Source of the DNA: Flagellimonas yonaguniensis
Lineage (GTDB): Bacteria > Bacteroidota > Bacteroidia > Flavobacteriales > Flavobacteriaceae
Length of the DNA: 64,000 bases
Direction of reading: 5' to 3'
NCBI RefSeq assembly: GCF_029193885.1
Contig: NZ_JARFVB010000002.1
Span: forward strand, 186,001-250,000
Part shown: positions 50,287-59,500 of the stretch, in pieces
Layout: each line of letters starts with the position of its first letter
How positions within the stretch are numbered: position 1 is the stretch's first letter
Program-made: the position numbers and the translations under genes
Notes under the pieces: model-generated
Database searches by the model: none
Told to the model about the DNA's origin: nothing
What the model saw: only the letters and a program-made list of their open reading frames with translations

Positions 50287-51597
50287 TTATCCTCCAAAGT
50301 CATCGAACCTGATATTCTCATCTGGAATACCAAAATCCTGACCCATTTTCTCCACTGCTTTGTTCATCAATGGTGGACCACAGAAGTATAGCTCGATATC
50401 CTCTGGTGCTTCATGATGGTTCAAATAGTTATCAATAACACAGTTGTGGATGAACCCAACAAAACCATCTCCTTCTTCATCATTGATATCCTTCTTCACT
50501 TTCCAGTTATCCTCTTCCTGAGGCTCTGAAAGTGCCATGTAGAACTTAAAGTTAGGGAATTCCCTTTCCAATTCCTTAAAGTGATCAATATAGAACAACT
50601 CTCTCTTGGAACGACCACCGTACCAATAAGTCACTTTTCTATCGGTCTTCAAGGTTTTGAACAGGTGGTACAAGTGGGAACGCATCGGGGCCATACCGGC
50701 ACCACCACCAACGTAAAGCATTTCAGCATCGGACTCGTTGATGAAGAATTCACCAAATGGCCCAGAAATGGTTACTGGGTCACCTTCCTTCAAACTAAAG
50801 ATATAAGAAGAAGCAATACCTGGGTTTACATCCATCCATCCGTTTTTATTACGATCCCATGGTGGGGTTGCAATACGAACGTTCAGCATGATTTCCCTTC
50901 CTTCTGCTGGATAAGAAGCCATGGAATAGGCTCTTTCCTCAGTTTCTGGGTTCTTCATGACCAATGGCCACAAGTTGAATTTGTCCCACTCCGTTTGGAA
51001 CTTGTCAGGGGTTTCATGCTCTTCTGGGTGAGCCGTAATGTCAATATCAGAATATTTCACTTCGCATGGTGGAATTTCGATTTGAATATATCCACCTGCC
51101 TTATAGTTCATATCCTCTGGAATCTCCACCACAAATTCTTTGATGAAAGAGGCTACGTTGTAATTACGTACCACTTTGGCATTCCATTTTTTGATACCGA
51201 ACACCTCTTCTGGAATTGTGATTTCCATGTCCTGCTTTACCTTAACCTGACAGGCCAAACGTGCACCTTCGCCCAACTCCTTTTTTGAGAAGTGGGGAGT
51301 CTCGGTCGGCAATGCCTCACCTCCACCTGAAAGTACGTGGCATTCACATTGGATACAGGTTCCACCTCCACCACAAGCGGAAGGCAGGAATATTTTTTGG
51401 TTACCCAAAGTTGACAGCAAGGAACCTCCCGATCCGACTTCCAATTTCTTTTCGCCATTTATGGTAATGGTCACGGGACCTGACGGGGATAGCTTTTCCT
51501 TAGTGAACAGCAAAAGTGCCACTAACAGTAACAACAAAACAAGAAATGCAACTACAGTAATTAAGATAGTACCTCCGGTACTTGCGGCTAATATCAT
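50287..51597 (-). CDS. nqrF: Na+-translocating NADH:quinone reductase subunit F
   Basis: NADH-oxidising entry subunit of the Na+ pump, 436 residues. An N-terminal transmembrane helix ([20 protein letters not shown]) anchors it. The 2Fe-2S ferredoxin domain has cysteines 75, 81, 84 and 116 ([11 protein letters not shown] and ARLAC). The FAD domain shows [12 protein letters not shown], and the NADH domain [15 protein letters not shown] and [12 protein letters not shown]. The C-terminus [10 protein letters not shown] is the standard end. Start ATG at 51597, 3 bases after the nqrE stop. Confidence 0.97.
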   Translation of the reverse strand: MILAASTGGTILITVVAFLVLLLLLVALLLFTKEKLSPSGPVTITINGEKKLEVGSGGSLLSTLGNQKIFLPSACGGGGTCIQCECHVLSGGGEALPTETPHFSKKELGEGARLACQVKVKQDMEITIPEEVFGIKKWNAKVVRNYNVASFIKEFVVEIPEDMNYKAGGYIQIEIPPCEVKYSDIDITAHPEEHETPDKFQTEWDKFNLWPLVMKNPETEERAYSMASYPAEGREIMLNVRIATPPWDRNKNGWMDVNPGIASSYIFSLKEGDPVTISGPFGEFFINESDAEMLYVGGGAGMAPMRSHLYHLFKTLKTDRKVTYWYGGRSKRELFYIDHFKELEREFPNFKFYMALSEPQEEDNWKVKKDINDEEGDGFVGFIHNCVIDNYLNHHEAPEDIELYFCGPPLMNKAVEKMGQDFGIPDENIRFDDFGG

Positions 51598-51600
51598 CTT

Positions 51601-52341
51601 CTATTTGTTTATGGCGTCGTTATAAGAGACTGCTTTTTCTTTATCGTCAATCTCTTTTTTGATTTCTTTTTCTTCCTGGGTTTCAACGGTTGTGTTCTGT
51701 TCATCCTCTGGCGGCTCATTATCACCTGTGAGCATACCTCCAAAACTTTGGAAACCGATTCCCATTAAACCTGTGATTATAAATGTGATTCCCAAACCAC
51801 GCAATGGCGCTGGAACATTGGAATATCTGATTTTTTCACGAATGGCGGCAATGGCCAAAATAGCCAAGAACCATCCAATACCCGAACTGATTCCATAATT
51901 GAGCGCCAACCCAATGTTTGGTATCTCTCTTGTCTGCATAAACAGTGAACCACCCAAGATAGCACAGTTTACAGCGATCAAAGGCAAGAAAATACCCAAT
52001 GAGTTATAAAGTGATGGAGAGAATTTTTCCACCACAATCTCCACTAACTGCACCATTGTAGCAATGGTTGCAATAAACAGAATAAAGGATAGGAAACTAA
52101 GGTCGTAATCCGCATATTCTGGACCTAACCAGACCAAGGCTCCATCTTGCAGTAAATATTTATCCAATAACCAGTTCAATGGCACGGTAACACCCAAAAC
52201 GAATATTACAGCGGCCCCCAAACCTACGGCCGTGGAAACTTTTTTGGATACGGCCAAGTAGGAACACATTCCCAAAAAGACCGCAAACACCATATTGTCT
52301 ACGAAGATTGATCTAAAAAATAGTTCTAAATGCTCTAACAT
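51601..52341 (-). CDS. nqrE: Na+-translocating NADH:quinone reductase subunit E
   Basis: Integral membrane subunit that, with NqrD, holds an intramembrane iron centre. The 246 residues contain six hydrophobic helices, including FAVFLGMCSYLAVSKKVSTA with the iron-ligand Cys region and PLIAVNCAILGGSLFMQTRE with the second. After the usual end (IGFQSFGGML) there is a tail of about 45 charged residues (GDNEPPEDEQNTTVETQEEK onward) that the E. coli-vibrio type lacks, making the protein longer than the common ~200. Start ATG at 52341, 11 bases from nqrD. Confidence 0.96.
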   Translation of the reverse strand: MLEHLELFFRSIFVDNMVFAVFLGMCSYLAVSKKVSTAVGLGAAVIFVLGVTVPLNWLLDKYLLQDGALVWLGPEYADYDLSFLSFILFIATIATMVQLVEIVVEKFSPSLYNSLGIFLPLIAVNCAILGGSLFMQTREIPNIGLALNYGISSGIGWFLAILAIAAIREKIRYSNVPAPLRGLGITFIITGLMGIGFQSFGGMLTGDNEPPEDEQNTTVETQEEKEIKKEIDDKEKAVSYNDAINK

Positions 52342-52352
52342 GCTTCCTCAGT

Positions 52353-53000
52353 TTATGCTTCTTCAATTAATGCCCTATTCCTTGAGCGTTGTACCCAAAT
52401 GATGATTCCCACAACGATCAATGCGGCCGGGGGAATAATCATAAAGCCATTGTTCTCATATCCGATGGAGTACAGACCTGTTTTGGTCACAGGGTCTCCC
52501 AATACCTTTATTCCAAAAAGTGTTCCTGAACCCAATAGCTCCCTAAAAAAACCAACGATTACAAGAATCACACCATATCCCAATGCATTACCGATACCGT
52601 CCAAGAAAGATCTCCATGGTCCGTTACCCAAAGCAAACGCTTCAAAACGTCCCATAATGATACAATTGGTAATGATCAATCCAACGAATACCGAGAGGGT
52701 CTTGCTCAGTTCATAAGCAAAGGCCTTCAGCACTTGGTCCACAATAATTACCAGGGAGGCAACTACGACCAACTGAACAATGATTCGAATTTTTGAAGGG
52801 ATCATATTACGGATAAGCGATATGACCACATTACCCACACCCAATACGAACAATACAGATATTGCCATAACCACGGAAGCTTTAAGCTCCGCAGTAATCG
52901 CAAGTGCCGAACAGATACCCAATACCTGAATGGTAATCGGATTGTTGTCCGCCAACGGATCCTTTATCAGATTTGCATCTTTTTTTGATAGTAGCGCCAT
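52353..53000 (-). CDS. nqrD: Na+-translocating NADH:quinone reductase subunit D
   Basis: Integral membrane subunit of 215 residues and the partner of NqrE in the inverted repeat that binds the membrane iron centre. Helices include IQVLGICSALAITAELKASV (Cys ligand region) and LSVFVGLIITNCIIMGRFEA (second Cys). PWRSFLDGIGNALGYG and LFGIKVLGDPVTKTGLY are family signatures. It is separated from nqrC by 1 base and from nqrE by 11, so it is part of the polycistron. Confidence 0.97.
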   Translation of the reverse strand: MALLSKKDANLIKDPLADNNPITIQVLGICSALAITAELKASVVMAISVLFVLGVGNVVISLIRNMIPSKIRIIVQLVVVASLVIIVDQVLKAFAYELSKTLSVFVGLIITNCIIMGRFEAFALGNGPWRSFLDGIGNALGYGVILVIVGFFRELLGSGTLFGIKVLGDPVTKTGLYSIGYENNGFMIIPPAALIVVGIIIWVQRSRNRALIEEA

Positions 53001-53001
53001 A

Positions 53002-53751
53002 TTAATTGGTTCTAATAGTTTGTAAATAAGGTTTGTATAGCTTGAGGCTTTCTTTGATCATTGCAGTGACCCCATTACCTGTAATGGTAGCCCCTGCCAA
53101 TGCATCCACAGCGTTGTCTTCTTTATCGTTGTTCAAGGGATCGTTGTTCCCTTTGGCTACATTTACACCTGTATAGGTATTGCCATCCATAATGGACTCC
53201 CCTTTGAAGTCATCCATAAAAAAGCGTTGCTTAATATTGGCGCCAAGCCCTGGAGTCTCTCCTCTGTGATCAAAGTAAACCCCTTTAATTTCCATATTAT
53301 CATCCAAGGAAATATACCCCCAAATAGCATCCCAAAGTCCTTTACCATACATAGGGATGATATAGAATTTTTCTCCGTCTTTTTCACCAATCAACAAGGG
53401 AAGCTCTGCTTTTTCTCCACTTTTGATTTTAGCAAGCTCTTTTTGCACATCGATAAGGTATGCGTTCTCCTTTTCAACTGCTTCAGAACCGTCCAACACC
53501 AATTGTTGCGTTATATATTGTGAAAATGCGTCTTCCACCTCTGTCGTAGGAATGAAGGCAACATCTCCCTCACCTTCATTATTGTTAACTCCCATGGCAT
53601 ATAGGATGTTCTGTTGCTTTTCAAAGCGTTCGTTCTCATCAATTTTTGGCTTAAGGCCAGATGCAACGAAAGCCAATAGCGACCCTACAACAATAACCAT
53701 TAAAACTGCGAATAGTACAGTGTAGCTATTTTTTTCTGTATTGATTGCCAT
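53002..53751 (-). CDS. nqrC: Na+-translocating NADH:quinone reductase subunit C
   Basis: Membrane-anchored flavoprotein subunit of 249 residues with covalently bound FMN. One N-terminal helix (YTVLFAVLMVIVVGSLLAFV) precedes the periplasmic domain (YGKGLWDAIWGYISLD, HRGETPGLGANI). The FMN attachment Thr is residue 222 in VDALAGATITGNGV; the more usual motif has Ser where the second Ala stands. ApbE, which performs the attachment, is encoded at the end of the cluster. Start ATG at 53751, 2 bases after nqrB. Confidence 0.97.
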   Translation of the reverse strand: MAINTEKNSYTVLFAVLMVIVVGSLLAFVASGLKPKIDENERFEKQQNILYAMGVNNNEGEGDVAFIPTTEVEDAFSQYITQQLVLDGSEAVEKENAYLIDVQKELAKIKSGEKAELPLLIGEKDGEKFYIIPMYGKGLWDAIWGYISLDDNMEIKGVYFDHRGETPGLGANIKQRFFMDDFKGESIMDGNTYTGVNVAKGNNDPLNNDKEDNAVDALAGATITGNGVTAMIKESLKLYKPYLQTIRTN

Positions 53752-53753
53752 AA

Positions 53754-55004
53754 TTAAGCTGTTTCAGTTTTTAGTGAATCAACCTCATCCGAAGCCTTTG
53801 GATATATGGTTGCTGTCTTAAATCTTTTTAATCTCTTCTTGATGTTACCTTTCACAACGTAGTGATCAATGGTAGGTGCAAACACGTTCATCAACAGAAT
53901 TGCCAAAAACACACCTTCTGGATACCCTGGGTTGAACACCCTGATCATTACCGAAAGGAATCCGATAAAGAATCCGTAGTACCATTTACCCTTATTGGTC
54001 TGTGACCCGGTTACAGGGTCAGTGGCCATAAATACAATACCGAAGGCCAATCCACCCACCAACAAGTGCTGCCAGTAAGGGAAACTCATCAATGTATAGA
54101 ATTTACTGTACTCGGGCAACCATCCAGCATCCACGATACCATTGAAGATAAGTCCCATGGCCAATGCTCCGACTACGGCACTCAACATAATTCTCCAAGA
54201 AGCTATTTTTGAAAAAATCAAGAAAAGTCCGCCCAACACAATCAACAAAGTTGATGTTTCGCCAACAGAACCAGGAATAAACCCGTAGAACATATCGGAC
54301 AAGGAGTATGCATAATCTGAACCTTGAGCCAAGGAACCAAGAACGGTTTCTCCTGAAATGGCATCCGCAGTTCCAGCTCTCTGAACACCTTCGTGAACCC
54401 AAACCTTGTCACCACTCATCCAAGTTGGATAGGCAAAGAACAAGAATGCTCGAATGGTCAGTGCAGGGTTCAAAATATTCATTCCCGTACCCCCGAAGAC
54501 CTCTTTTCCGATAACAACACCAAAGGCAACGGCAATGGCCAACATCCAAAGTGGTGTGTCAACGGGAATAATCAATGGAACCAACATTCCGGTTACCAAA
54601 TAACCTTCTTCCACTTCGTGGCCTTTGATTACGGCGAACAAGAATTCAATCGCCAAACCAACCCCGTAGGACACGATTACCAATGGCAAAACGGTCGTGA
54701 TTCCCACCAAAAAGTTTTCCCAAGTCAAGAAATGATCGAAAAGGGAAAAATTCTCTGGAAAACCATTGATTGCGGAGTAGTGCTGGTAACCTGCATTGAA
54801 CATCCCGAACAACAGACAAGGCACCAAGGCCATGATGACTGTGTTCATGGTACGTTTCAAATCATCTGCAGCTCGAACGTGTGCCCCCGAATGGGTGGTC
54901 TCGTTCGGCATATAAAGAAAAGTATGCAGCGCATTGAAGGCAGGAGCCATTTTTTTGCCCTGATACTTAAGTTTTAACTGATGTAATTTTTCTTTCATGC
55001 CCAT
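53754..55004 (-). CDS. nqrB: Na+-translocating NADH:quinone reductase subunit B
   Basis: Core membrane subunit of the Na+ pump, 416 residues with about ten helices. It carries covalent FMN and riboflavin and the Na+ path. MAPAFNALHTFLYMPNETTH is the N-terminal signature, and GKEVFGGTGMNILNPALTIR is highly conserved. The expected FMN-Thr motif is ADAISGETVLGSL: Thr is kept but Glu stands where vibrio-type NqrB has Ala (SGAT). I take the ATG at 55004, the first after the nqrA stop, over a TTG at 55013 that overlaps nqrA. Confidence 0.97.
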   Translation of the reverse strand: MGMKEKLHQLKLKYQGKKMAPAFNALHTFLYMPNETTHSGAHVRAADDLKRTMNTVIMALVPCLLFGMFNAGYQHYSAINGFPENFSLFDHFLTWENFLVGITTVLPLVIVSYGVGLAIEFLFAVIKGHEVEEGYLVTGMLVPLIIPVDTPLWMLAIAVAFGVVIGKEVFGGTGMNILNPALTIRAFLFFAYPTWMSGDKVWVHEGVQRAGTADAISGETVLGSLAQGSDYAYSLSDMFYGFIPGSVGETSTLLIVLGGLFLIFSKIASWRIMLSAVVGALAMGLIFNGIVDAGWLPEYSKFYTLMSFPYWQHLLVGGLAFGIVFMATDPVTGSQTNKGKWYYGFFIGFLSVMIRVFNPGYPEGVFLAILLMNVFAPTIDHYVVKGNIKKRLKRFKTATIYPKASDEVDSLKTETA

Positions 55005-55005
55005 A

Positions 55006-56355
55006 TTATCCAAGTTCTTTTTGCAACAAATCCAATCCTTCCCTGATTATTTGTTGGTGTGGTTGTTTTGATATGCATATGAATTCCGTCAAAGAGAAAT
55101 CCTCGGGAGCCACTTCGTAAAGGCCCAATTGCTCCATTTCATCCAAATCTTTCACCATACAGGCTTTCAACAACTGAAGCGGGTATATGTCCAGAGGAAA
55201 AACCTCCTCATACCTACCTGTTACCACGAAAGCCCTGTGCTCCCCATTGGTATTGGTGTCCAAATCGTACTTCTTTTTGGGCTGCAACCAAGAAAAGGTC
55301 AAAGCCCTTGTGGATGATATTTTATTGAAAACCGGCTTGTTCCACCCGAAAAGTTCGTAATCGTCGCCTTCCGGAATGGCCGTGACCGTATTATTGTAGA
55401 AACCAAGATATCCTTCGGTATGCGTTTTTACTCCTGTAAGCACATCTCCGTTGATCAATCGGAACCTATCCTCTTTTACGCCACTTGCATACAAAAAGGT
55501 TGAGATTTCCGCTCCGATTTTCGTCCTGTAGTACTTTGGCTCTTTCACCACAGATCCAGCCAAGGCCACAACTCGCTCGGCATTGAACTTACCTGTCAAA
55601 AGCAATTCACCCACCATTACCATATCCTGAGCGGACAGTGTCCAAACCACTTCTCCCTTGTTCACGGGATCGATTTTATTGATTTGCGTGCCCACCAAAC
55701 CTGCTGGATGGGGACCAGAAACCTTATGCAACTCCACACCTTTAATATCATTGAAGGGTGATCTGCTCGATCCTACGGAAACATGGATTTTACCGGGAGT
55801 AAGCTTACTAAGCGCCATAACCGCTGCTTGAATCTCCTGTTCTTTGTCCCTTAAGGCAAAATCAGGGTCTGCCGCCAATGGAGCCGTAGCAAGCGCTGAG
55901 ACAAAAATTGCTTTCGGTGTCATCTCTGGATCAGCGATCACATCATAAGGTCTTTGCTTGATGAAAGGCCACCCCCCACACTGCAACAGGTAGGTTTTGA
56001 TGGTATCAGCATCTGCCGTATCCAAATCCGGCACCTTGTTTATCACGTAATTTTGTTCTTTATCGGCAAGGACCTTCAGTGTTAAGATTCTTCTCCTTGC
56101 CCCCCTTACGATTTCCACAAGTTCACCGCTTACTGGAGAAACAAAGTGCATTTCTTCGTTGTTCTTGTTATAAAAGAGGGGCTCGCCCGCTTTTATCTCT
56201 TCCCCCTGTTTTATCAACATTTTTGGAGTGATTCCGTGGAAATCATCTAGGTTCAGGGCGTATACGTTACTTGTAACGGCTTTGGAAATAGTCTGCTCTG
56301 CCGCCCCGACGAGGTTGATGTCCAACCCCTTTTTAATCCGGATGTCTTTAGACAT
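55006..56355 (-). CDS. nqrA: Na+-translocating NADH:quinone reductase subunit A
   Basis: Peripheral subunit of 449 residues on the cytoplasmic side that contributes to quinone binding; first gene of the operon. KKGLDINLVGAAEQTISKAV and IKAGEPLFYNKNNEEMHFVS are the N-terminal biotinyl-like signatures. QCGGWPFIKQRPYDVIADPE and VHKVS-type sequence ELHKVSGPHPAGLVGTQINK follow. PLDIYPLQLLKACMVKDLDE is the family C-terminal stretch. Start ATG at 56355 behind a promoter. Confidence 0.97.
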   Translation of the reverse strand: MSKDIRIKKGLDINLVGAAEQTISKAVTSNVYALNLDDFHGITPKMLIKQGEEIKAGEPLFYNKNNEEMHFVSPVSGELVEIVRGARRRILTLKVLADKEQNYVINKVPDLDTADADTIKTYLLQCGGWPFIKQRPYDVIADPEMTPKAIFVSALATAPLAADPDFALRDKEQEIQAAVMALSKLTPGKIHVSVGSSRSPFNDIKGVELHKVSGPHPAGLVGTQINKIDPVNKGEVVWTLSAQDMVMVGELLLTGKFNAERVVALAGSVVKEPKYYRTKIGAEISTFLYASGVKEDRFRLINGDVLTGVKTHTEGYLGFYNNTVTAIPEGDDYELFGWNKPVFNKISSTRALTFSWLQPKKKYDLDTNTNGEHRAFVVTGRYEEVFPLDIYPLQLLKACMVKDLDEMEQLGLYEVAPEDFSLTEFICISKQPHQQIIREGLDLLQKELG

Positions 56356-56389
56356 ATTATTGTAGACCTTTTGTTATCAAAATCGGACG

Positions 56390-56397
56390 CAAAAATA
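56390..56397 (-). promoter_or_regulatory. Promoter -7 element for the nqr operon
   Basis: On the minus strand TATTTTTG matches TAnnTTTG and ends 34 bases before the nqrA ATG. Confidence 0.55.
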
Positions 56398-56504
56398 GCA
56401 CTAAAAGGATTGTTTTCATAATAATTAACCATAAAATATGGGATTATACCGAGCTTAATTTACTGGGCATACTTTTTGTTTACCTTTACGTCAAATTCAC
56501 GCCC

Positions 56505-57752
56505 TTGATACGTTATACCTACATTTTGCTACTAATGGGTTTGTTGGCCCCTTCGGCTTTTGGTCAAATCATGGAAGAGGTCAACCCTCCAGAAAACATC
56601 AAATCAATTGTTTTCAAAGGTCCTACAGATGACCAATTTCCCGTGATACGGCTCGGGGAATCCATGACTTTGGAGTTTGATGACCTTATGGCCAACGAAC
56701 AGGATTATTATTATAAAATAGTGCATTGCGATTACGATTGGACTCCCTCCCAATTACTGAAATCCCAATATTTGGATGGAGCGGACAATCAGCGTATCAT
56801 AGACTACGAAAACAGCTACACTACCCTACAACCCTATTCCAACTACCGTCTTACCATCCCTAACCAGAATGTTAAATTAAGGGTAAGCGGCAATTATGTA
56901 CTGGAAATCCACAATAGTTATGGCGACCTTCAATTCTCCAGAAGGTTTGTAGTATATCGGGATGCCGTAGCCGTTTCTGGCGTGGTAAAACGATCTAGGG
57001 ATTTTAATTACATCAACACAAAACAAGTAGTCCAATTCAATATAAACACGGCCGGCTTTAATGTGGTCAATCCAAAACGGGAGGTAAAAGTCGCCATTAT
57101 ACAAAATCATCAATGGCCCACGGCCCTTTACAACATCAAGCCCCAATTTACCATTGGGACCGAACTCGTCTACAAATACAACGAGGAAACCAGTTTTCTT
57201 GGTGGTAACGAATACTTCTACTTCGATACCAAGGACCTTCGCTCACCGACATTTGCCATATCAAACATTGAAATAAGGGATGTATACCACCATTATCTGT
57301 TTACCAACGAATATAGATTTGACCAAGAGTACACTTATTTTCCGGACATCAACGGGGATTTTGTGGTCAGAACACTACAAGGAGAAGACGTTTCGAGGGA
57401 AGCAGAGTACTCCAAAGTACATTTTAGCTTGCCCTACACCAACCAGATAGGACTGAACAATGTTTATGTGATCGGAAAGTTCAACAACTACGCCTTGACG
57501 GATGAGAACAGAATGATCTTTAATGAGGAAAACGGTAAGTTCGAAGCCACACTTATGATGAAGCAAGGATTCTACAATTATAAGTATGTTGTACAAAAAG
57601 ATGATGGGACCCTAGAACCCAATTTGGTAAGCGGGAATTTTCATTTTACAGAGAACAACTATCTCATCTTGGTCTATTATCGGGATTTCGGGGATATGTA
57701 CGACAGTATCATAGGCATAGGCTCCGCCAATTCCAGAAATATCAGTAATTAA
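56505..57752 (+). CDS. Type IX secretion system plug protein (DUF5103)
   Basis: Periplasmic/outer-membrane protein of 415 residues in the DUF5103 family, identified in Flavobacterium johnsoniae as the Plug that closes the periplasmic side of the SprA translocon. Signal peptide ILLLMGLLAPSAFGQ; N-terminal domain SIVFKGPTDDQFPVIRLGES and HCDYDWTPSQLLKSQYLDG. A later Ig/E-set-like domain includes VYVIGKFNNYALTDENRMIF and QGFYNYKYVVQKDDGT. It begins with TTG at 56505. TACCTTTA at 56481-56488 is a near-consensus promoter box. It is followed by a DUF3667 gene and apaG in the same direction. Confidence 0.92.
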   Translation: MIRYTYILLLMGLLAPSAFGQIMEEVNPPENIKSIVFKGPTDDQFPVIRLGESMTLEFDDLMANEQDYYYKIVHCDYDWTPSQLLKSQYLDGADNQRIIDYENSYTTLQPYSNYRLTIPNQNVKLRVSGNYVLEIHNSYGDLQFSRRFVVYRDAVAVSGVVKRSRDFNYINTKQVVQFNINTAGFNVVNPKREVKVAIIQNHQWPTALYNIKPQFTIGTELVYKYNEETSFLGGNEYFYFDTKDLRSPTFAISNIEIRDVYHHYLFTNEYRFDQEYTYFPDINGDFVVRTLQGEDVSREAEYSKVHFSLPYTNQIGLNNVYVIGKFNNYALTDENRMIFNEENGKFEATLMMKQGFYNYKYVVQKDDGTLEPNLVSGNFHFTENNYLILVYYRDFGDMYDSIIGIGSANSRNISN

Positions 57753-57782
57753 TTTATCTTTAAACCCTAATCCTTAAAAGGT

Positions 57783-59036
57783 ATGGGCAAAAAAGATGGT
57801 TTGATCACCAAGGGTCGCTACGAATTAAAGTTCAGAGGTGTAAAATGCCTCAACTGTGGACACCCTTTGGACATCAGCGACAAGTATTGCCCCAATTGCT
57901 CGCAGGCCAACAGTACCAAGAAACTTACCTTAAAGGTTTTTTTTGATGAATTCTTCTCCAGTCTCATCAATTACGACTCCAAGCTGTTAAAAACACTTTC
58001 CGCCCTGTTATTGAGACCCGGGAGAATAACCAAGGATTACATAAACGGCAAAAGGGTTACCTACACCAACCCGTTTCGGTTTTTATTGAGCTTGGCCTTC
58101 CTGTACTTTTTGATGTTTACCTACAACAGTAAGTTCGATGCTTGGGATGAATCAGCCAAAAACTTTGACGGCACCATTTATAATGGTTCCCCGTTAAAAT
58201 TCAATCTGGACTCCGGAGGTCTTGTCGTGGATAGCATCGCCCTTGAAAAGCAATCTGAAGATGTAAAAAAGACATTGGATTCCATAAAAAAAGTAAATCC
58301 AAGTATTTTGACTGAAATGCAAAAGTTCGACTCCGTAAAAGGTACAGACCAAGAATTGTCCAACCAATTGGATTATTTGGATTCTTTGGGAATATTCATG
58401 AAAGGAATAAGCCAAGCAGAAAAAAGAAAAGATTCTTTCATGAATGCCGACCCAACAGGTTACTTTAAAAGTCTGGACAAAGAATCGGGCATGGGGAAAT
58501 TCTTCAGCAAAGCAGAGTTTTTTGGGCACGTAATCAAAAAAGATACCCTTTTCAATTTTGACCAAGCCATGACCAAATATAAAATCAACAAAACCTGGTC
58601 CAACAAAATGGCCTTTAATTCCGCGAACAGCACCTTGAAAGTAATCAAGGAACCCGGGAGTTGGGTCAATAGCACCATATCCAAGCTCCCGTTCGTCATA
58701 TTTTTCTTTATGCCAGTGTTCACATTGTTCATTTGGTTGGTGTACATCAGAAAAAATTACACCTACACCGATCATCTTATTTTTAGCTTTCACAATCAGT
58801 CACTCTTATTTATCTTGCTCATCCTTAGCCTCACGTTGGATATGATATTCAATATTAACAGCTCAGGAATCTTTCTACTGATTTTTGGCATATACCTGTA
58901 CAAGGCAATGCGCAAATTTTATGGACAGGGAAGGTTTAAAACCATTTTGAAATACATCTTTCTGAACACGATATTTATGATTTTGGCCTTTATTACCATC
59001 GTAGTTACGTTTACAGGAAGCGGTTTAACCTATTGA
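57783..59036 (+). CDS. DUF3667 membrane protein with N-terminal zinc ribbon
   Basis: Membrane protein of 417 residues, function unknown. A zinc ribbon (CLNCGHPLDISDKYCPNCSQ, four Cys) at residues 22-41 is followed by the DUF3667 core: FFDEFFSSLINYDSKLLKTL, LLRPGRITKDYINGKRVTYT and a first helix in NPFRFLLSLAFLYFLMFTYN. A long polar middle (about 120-290) separates this from four C-terminal helices. It is 30 bases after the T9SS plug gene and its stop abuts apaG, so the three look like an operon. A link to secretion is only positional. Confidence 0.9.
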   Translation: MGKKDGLITKGRYELKFRGVKCLNCGHPLDISDKYCPNCSQANSTKKLTLKVFFDEFFSSLINYDSKLLKTLSALLLRPGRITKDYINGKRVTYTNPFRFLLSLAFLYFLMFTYNSKFDAWDESAKNFDGTIYNGSPLKFNLDSGGLVVDSIALEKQSEDVKKTLDSIKKVNPSILTEMQKFDSVKGTDQELSNQLDYLDSLGIFMKGISQAEKRKDSFMNADPTGYFKSLDKESGMGKFFSKAEFFGHVIKKDTLFNFDQAMTKYKINKTWSNKMAFNSANSTLKVIKEPGSWVNSTISKLPFVIFFFMPVFTLFIWLVYIRKNYTYTDHLIFSFHNQSLLFILLILSLTLDMIFNINSSGIFLLIFGIYLYKAMRKFYGQGRFKTILKYIFLNTIFMILAFITIVVTFTGSGLTY

Positions 59037-59041
59037 TAGTT

Positions 59042-59428
59042 ATGTTTACACAGGTAACCAAAGGAATAAAAGTATCGGTACGCACCTCATTTGAAGGCAC
59101 ATTTTTTAAAAACTACAAAGTGCATTATGCATTTGGCTACACCATAACCATTGAGAACCTTAGCAAGGATACCGTACAGCTTACTGCTAGGCACTGGGAT
59201 GTATTTGACGCCCTCAAGGATATGGAAACCATTGACGGGGAAGGTGTCATAGGAAGGAAACCAGTGATAAAACCGGGAAAATCCCACACTTATAGTTCGG
59301 GCTGCCTTTTGGCGTCGCCTGTCGGGGCCATGCGAGGTCACTATTATATGGTAAACTTTACCAATGCCGAAGAATTCGAGGTGGAAATACCCACTTTTAA
59401 GTTTGCCGCGCCCTTTGCCATAAACTAA
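59042..59428 (+). CDS. apaG: ApaG domain protein
   Basis: Small cytoplasmic protein of 128 residues with the ApaG fibronectin-like fold. The E. coli gene affects Co2+ resistance and Mg2+ efflux, but the mechanism is not known. Family motifs are YAFGYTITIEN-type sequence (HYAFGYTITIENLSKDTVQL), ARHWDVFDALKDMETIDGEG, GRKPVIKPGKSHTYSSGCLL and MRGHYYMVNFTNAEEFEVEI. The ATG at 59042 is chosen instead of the TTG at 59033 that overlaps the DUF3667 stop. Confidence 0.93.
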   Translation: MFTQVTKGIKVSVRTSFEGTFFKNYKVHYAFGYTITIENLSKDTVQLTARHWDVFDALKDMETIDGEGVIGRKPVIKPGKSHTYSSGCLLASPVGAMRGHYYMVNFTNAEEFEVEIPTFKFAAPFAIN

Positions 59429-59461
59429 TCCACATCATTTTAAATTCGATATAGGTTTCCC

Positions 59462-59469
59462 TATCTTTG
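59462..59469 (+). promoter_or_regulatory. Promoter -7 element for pruA
   Basis: TATCTTTG is an exact TAnnTTTG match 31 bases before the pruA ATG. Confidence 0.55.
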
Positions 59470-59500
59470 ATAGAATTTTTAATCATTAAAAAACATTTCT

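Noticed and set aside
50581..51288. 235-codon open frame on the plus strand within nqrF
   Set aside because: It lies fully antisense to a clearly functional nqrF, its product has no recognisable domain and there is no promoter.
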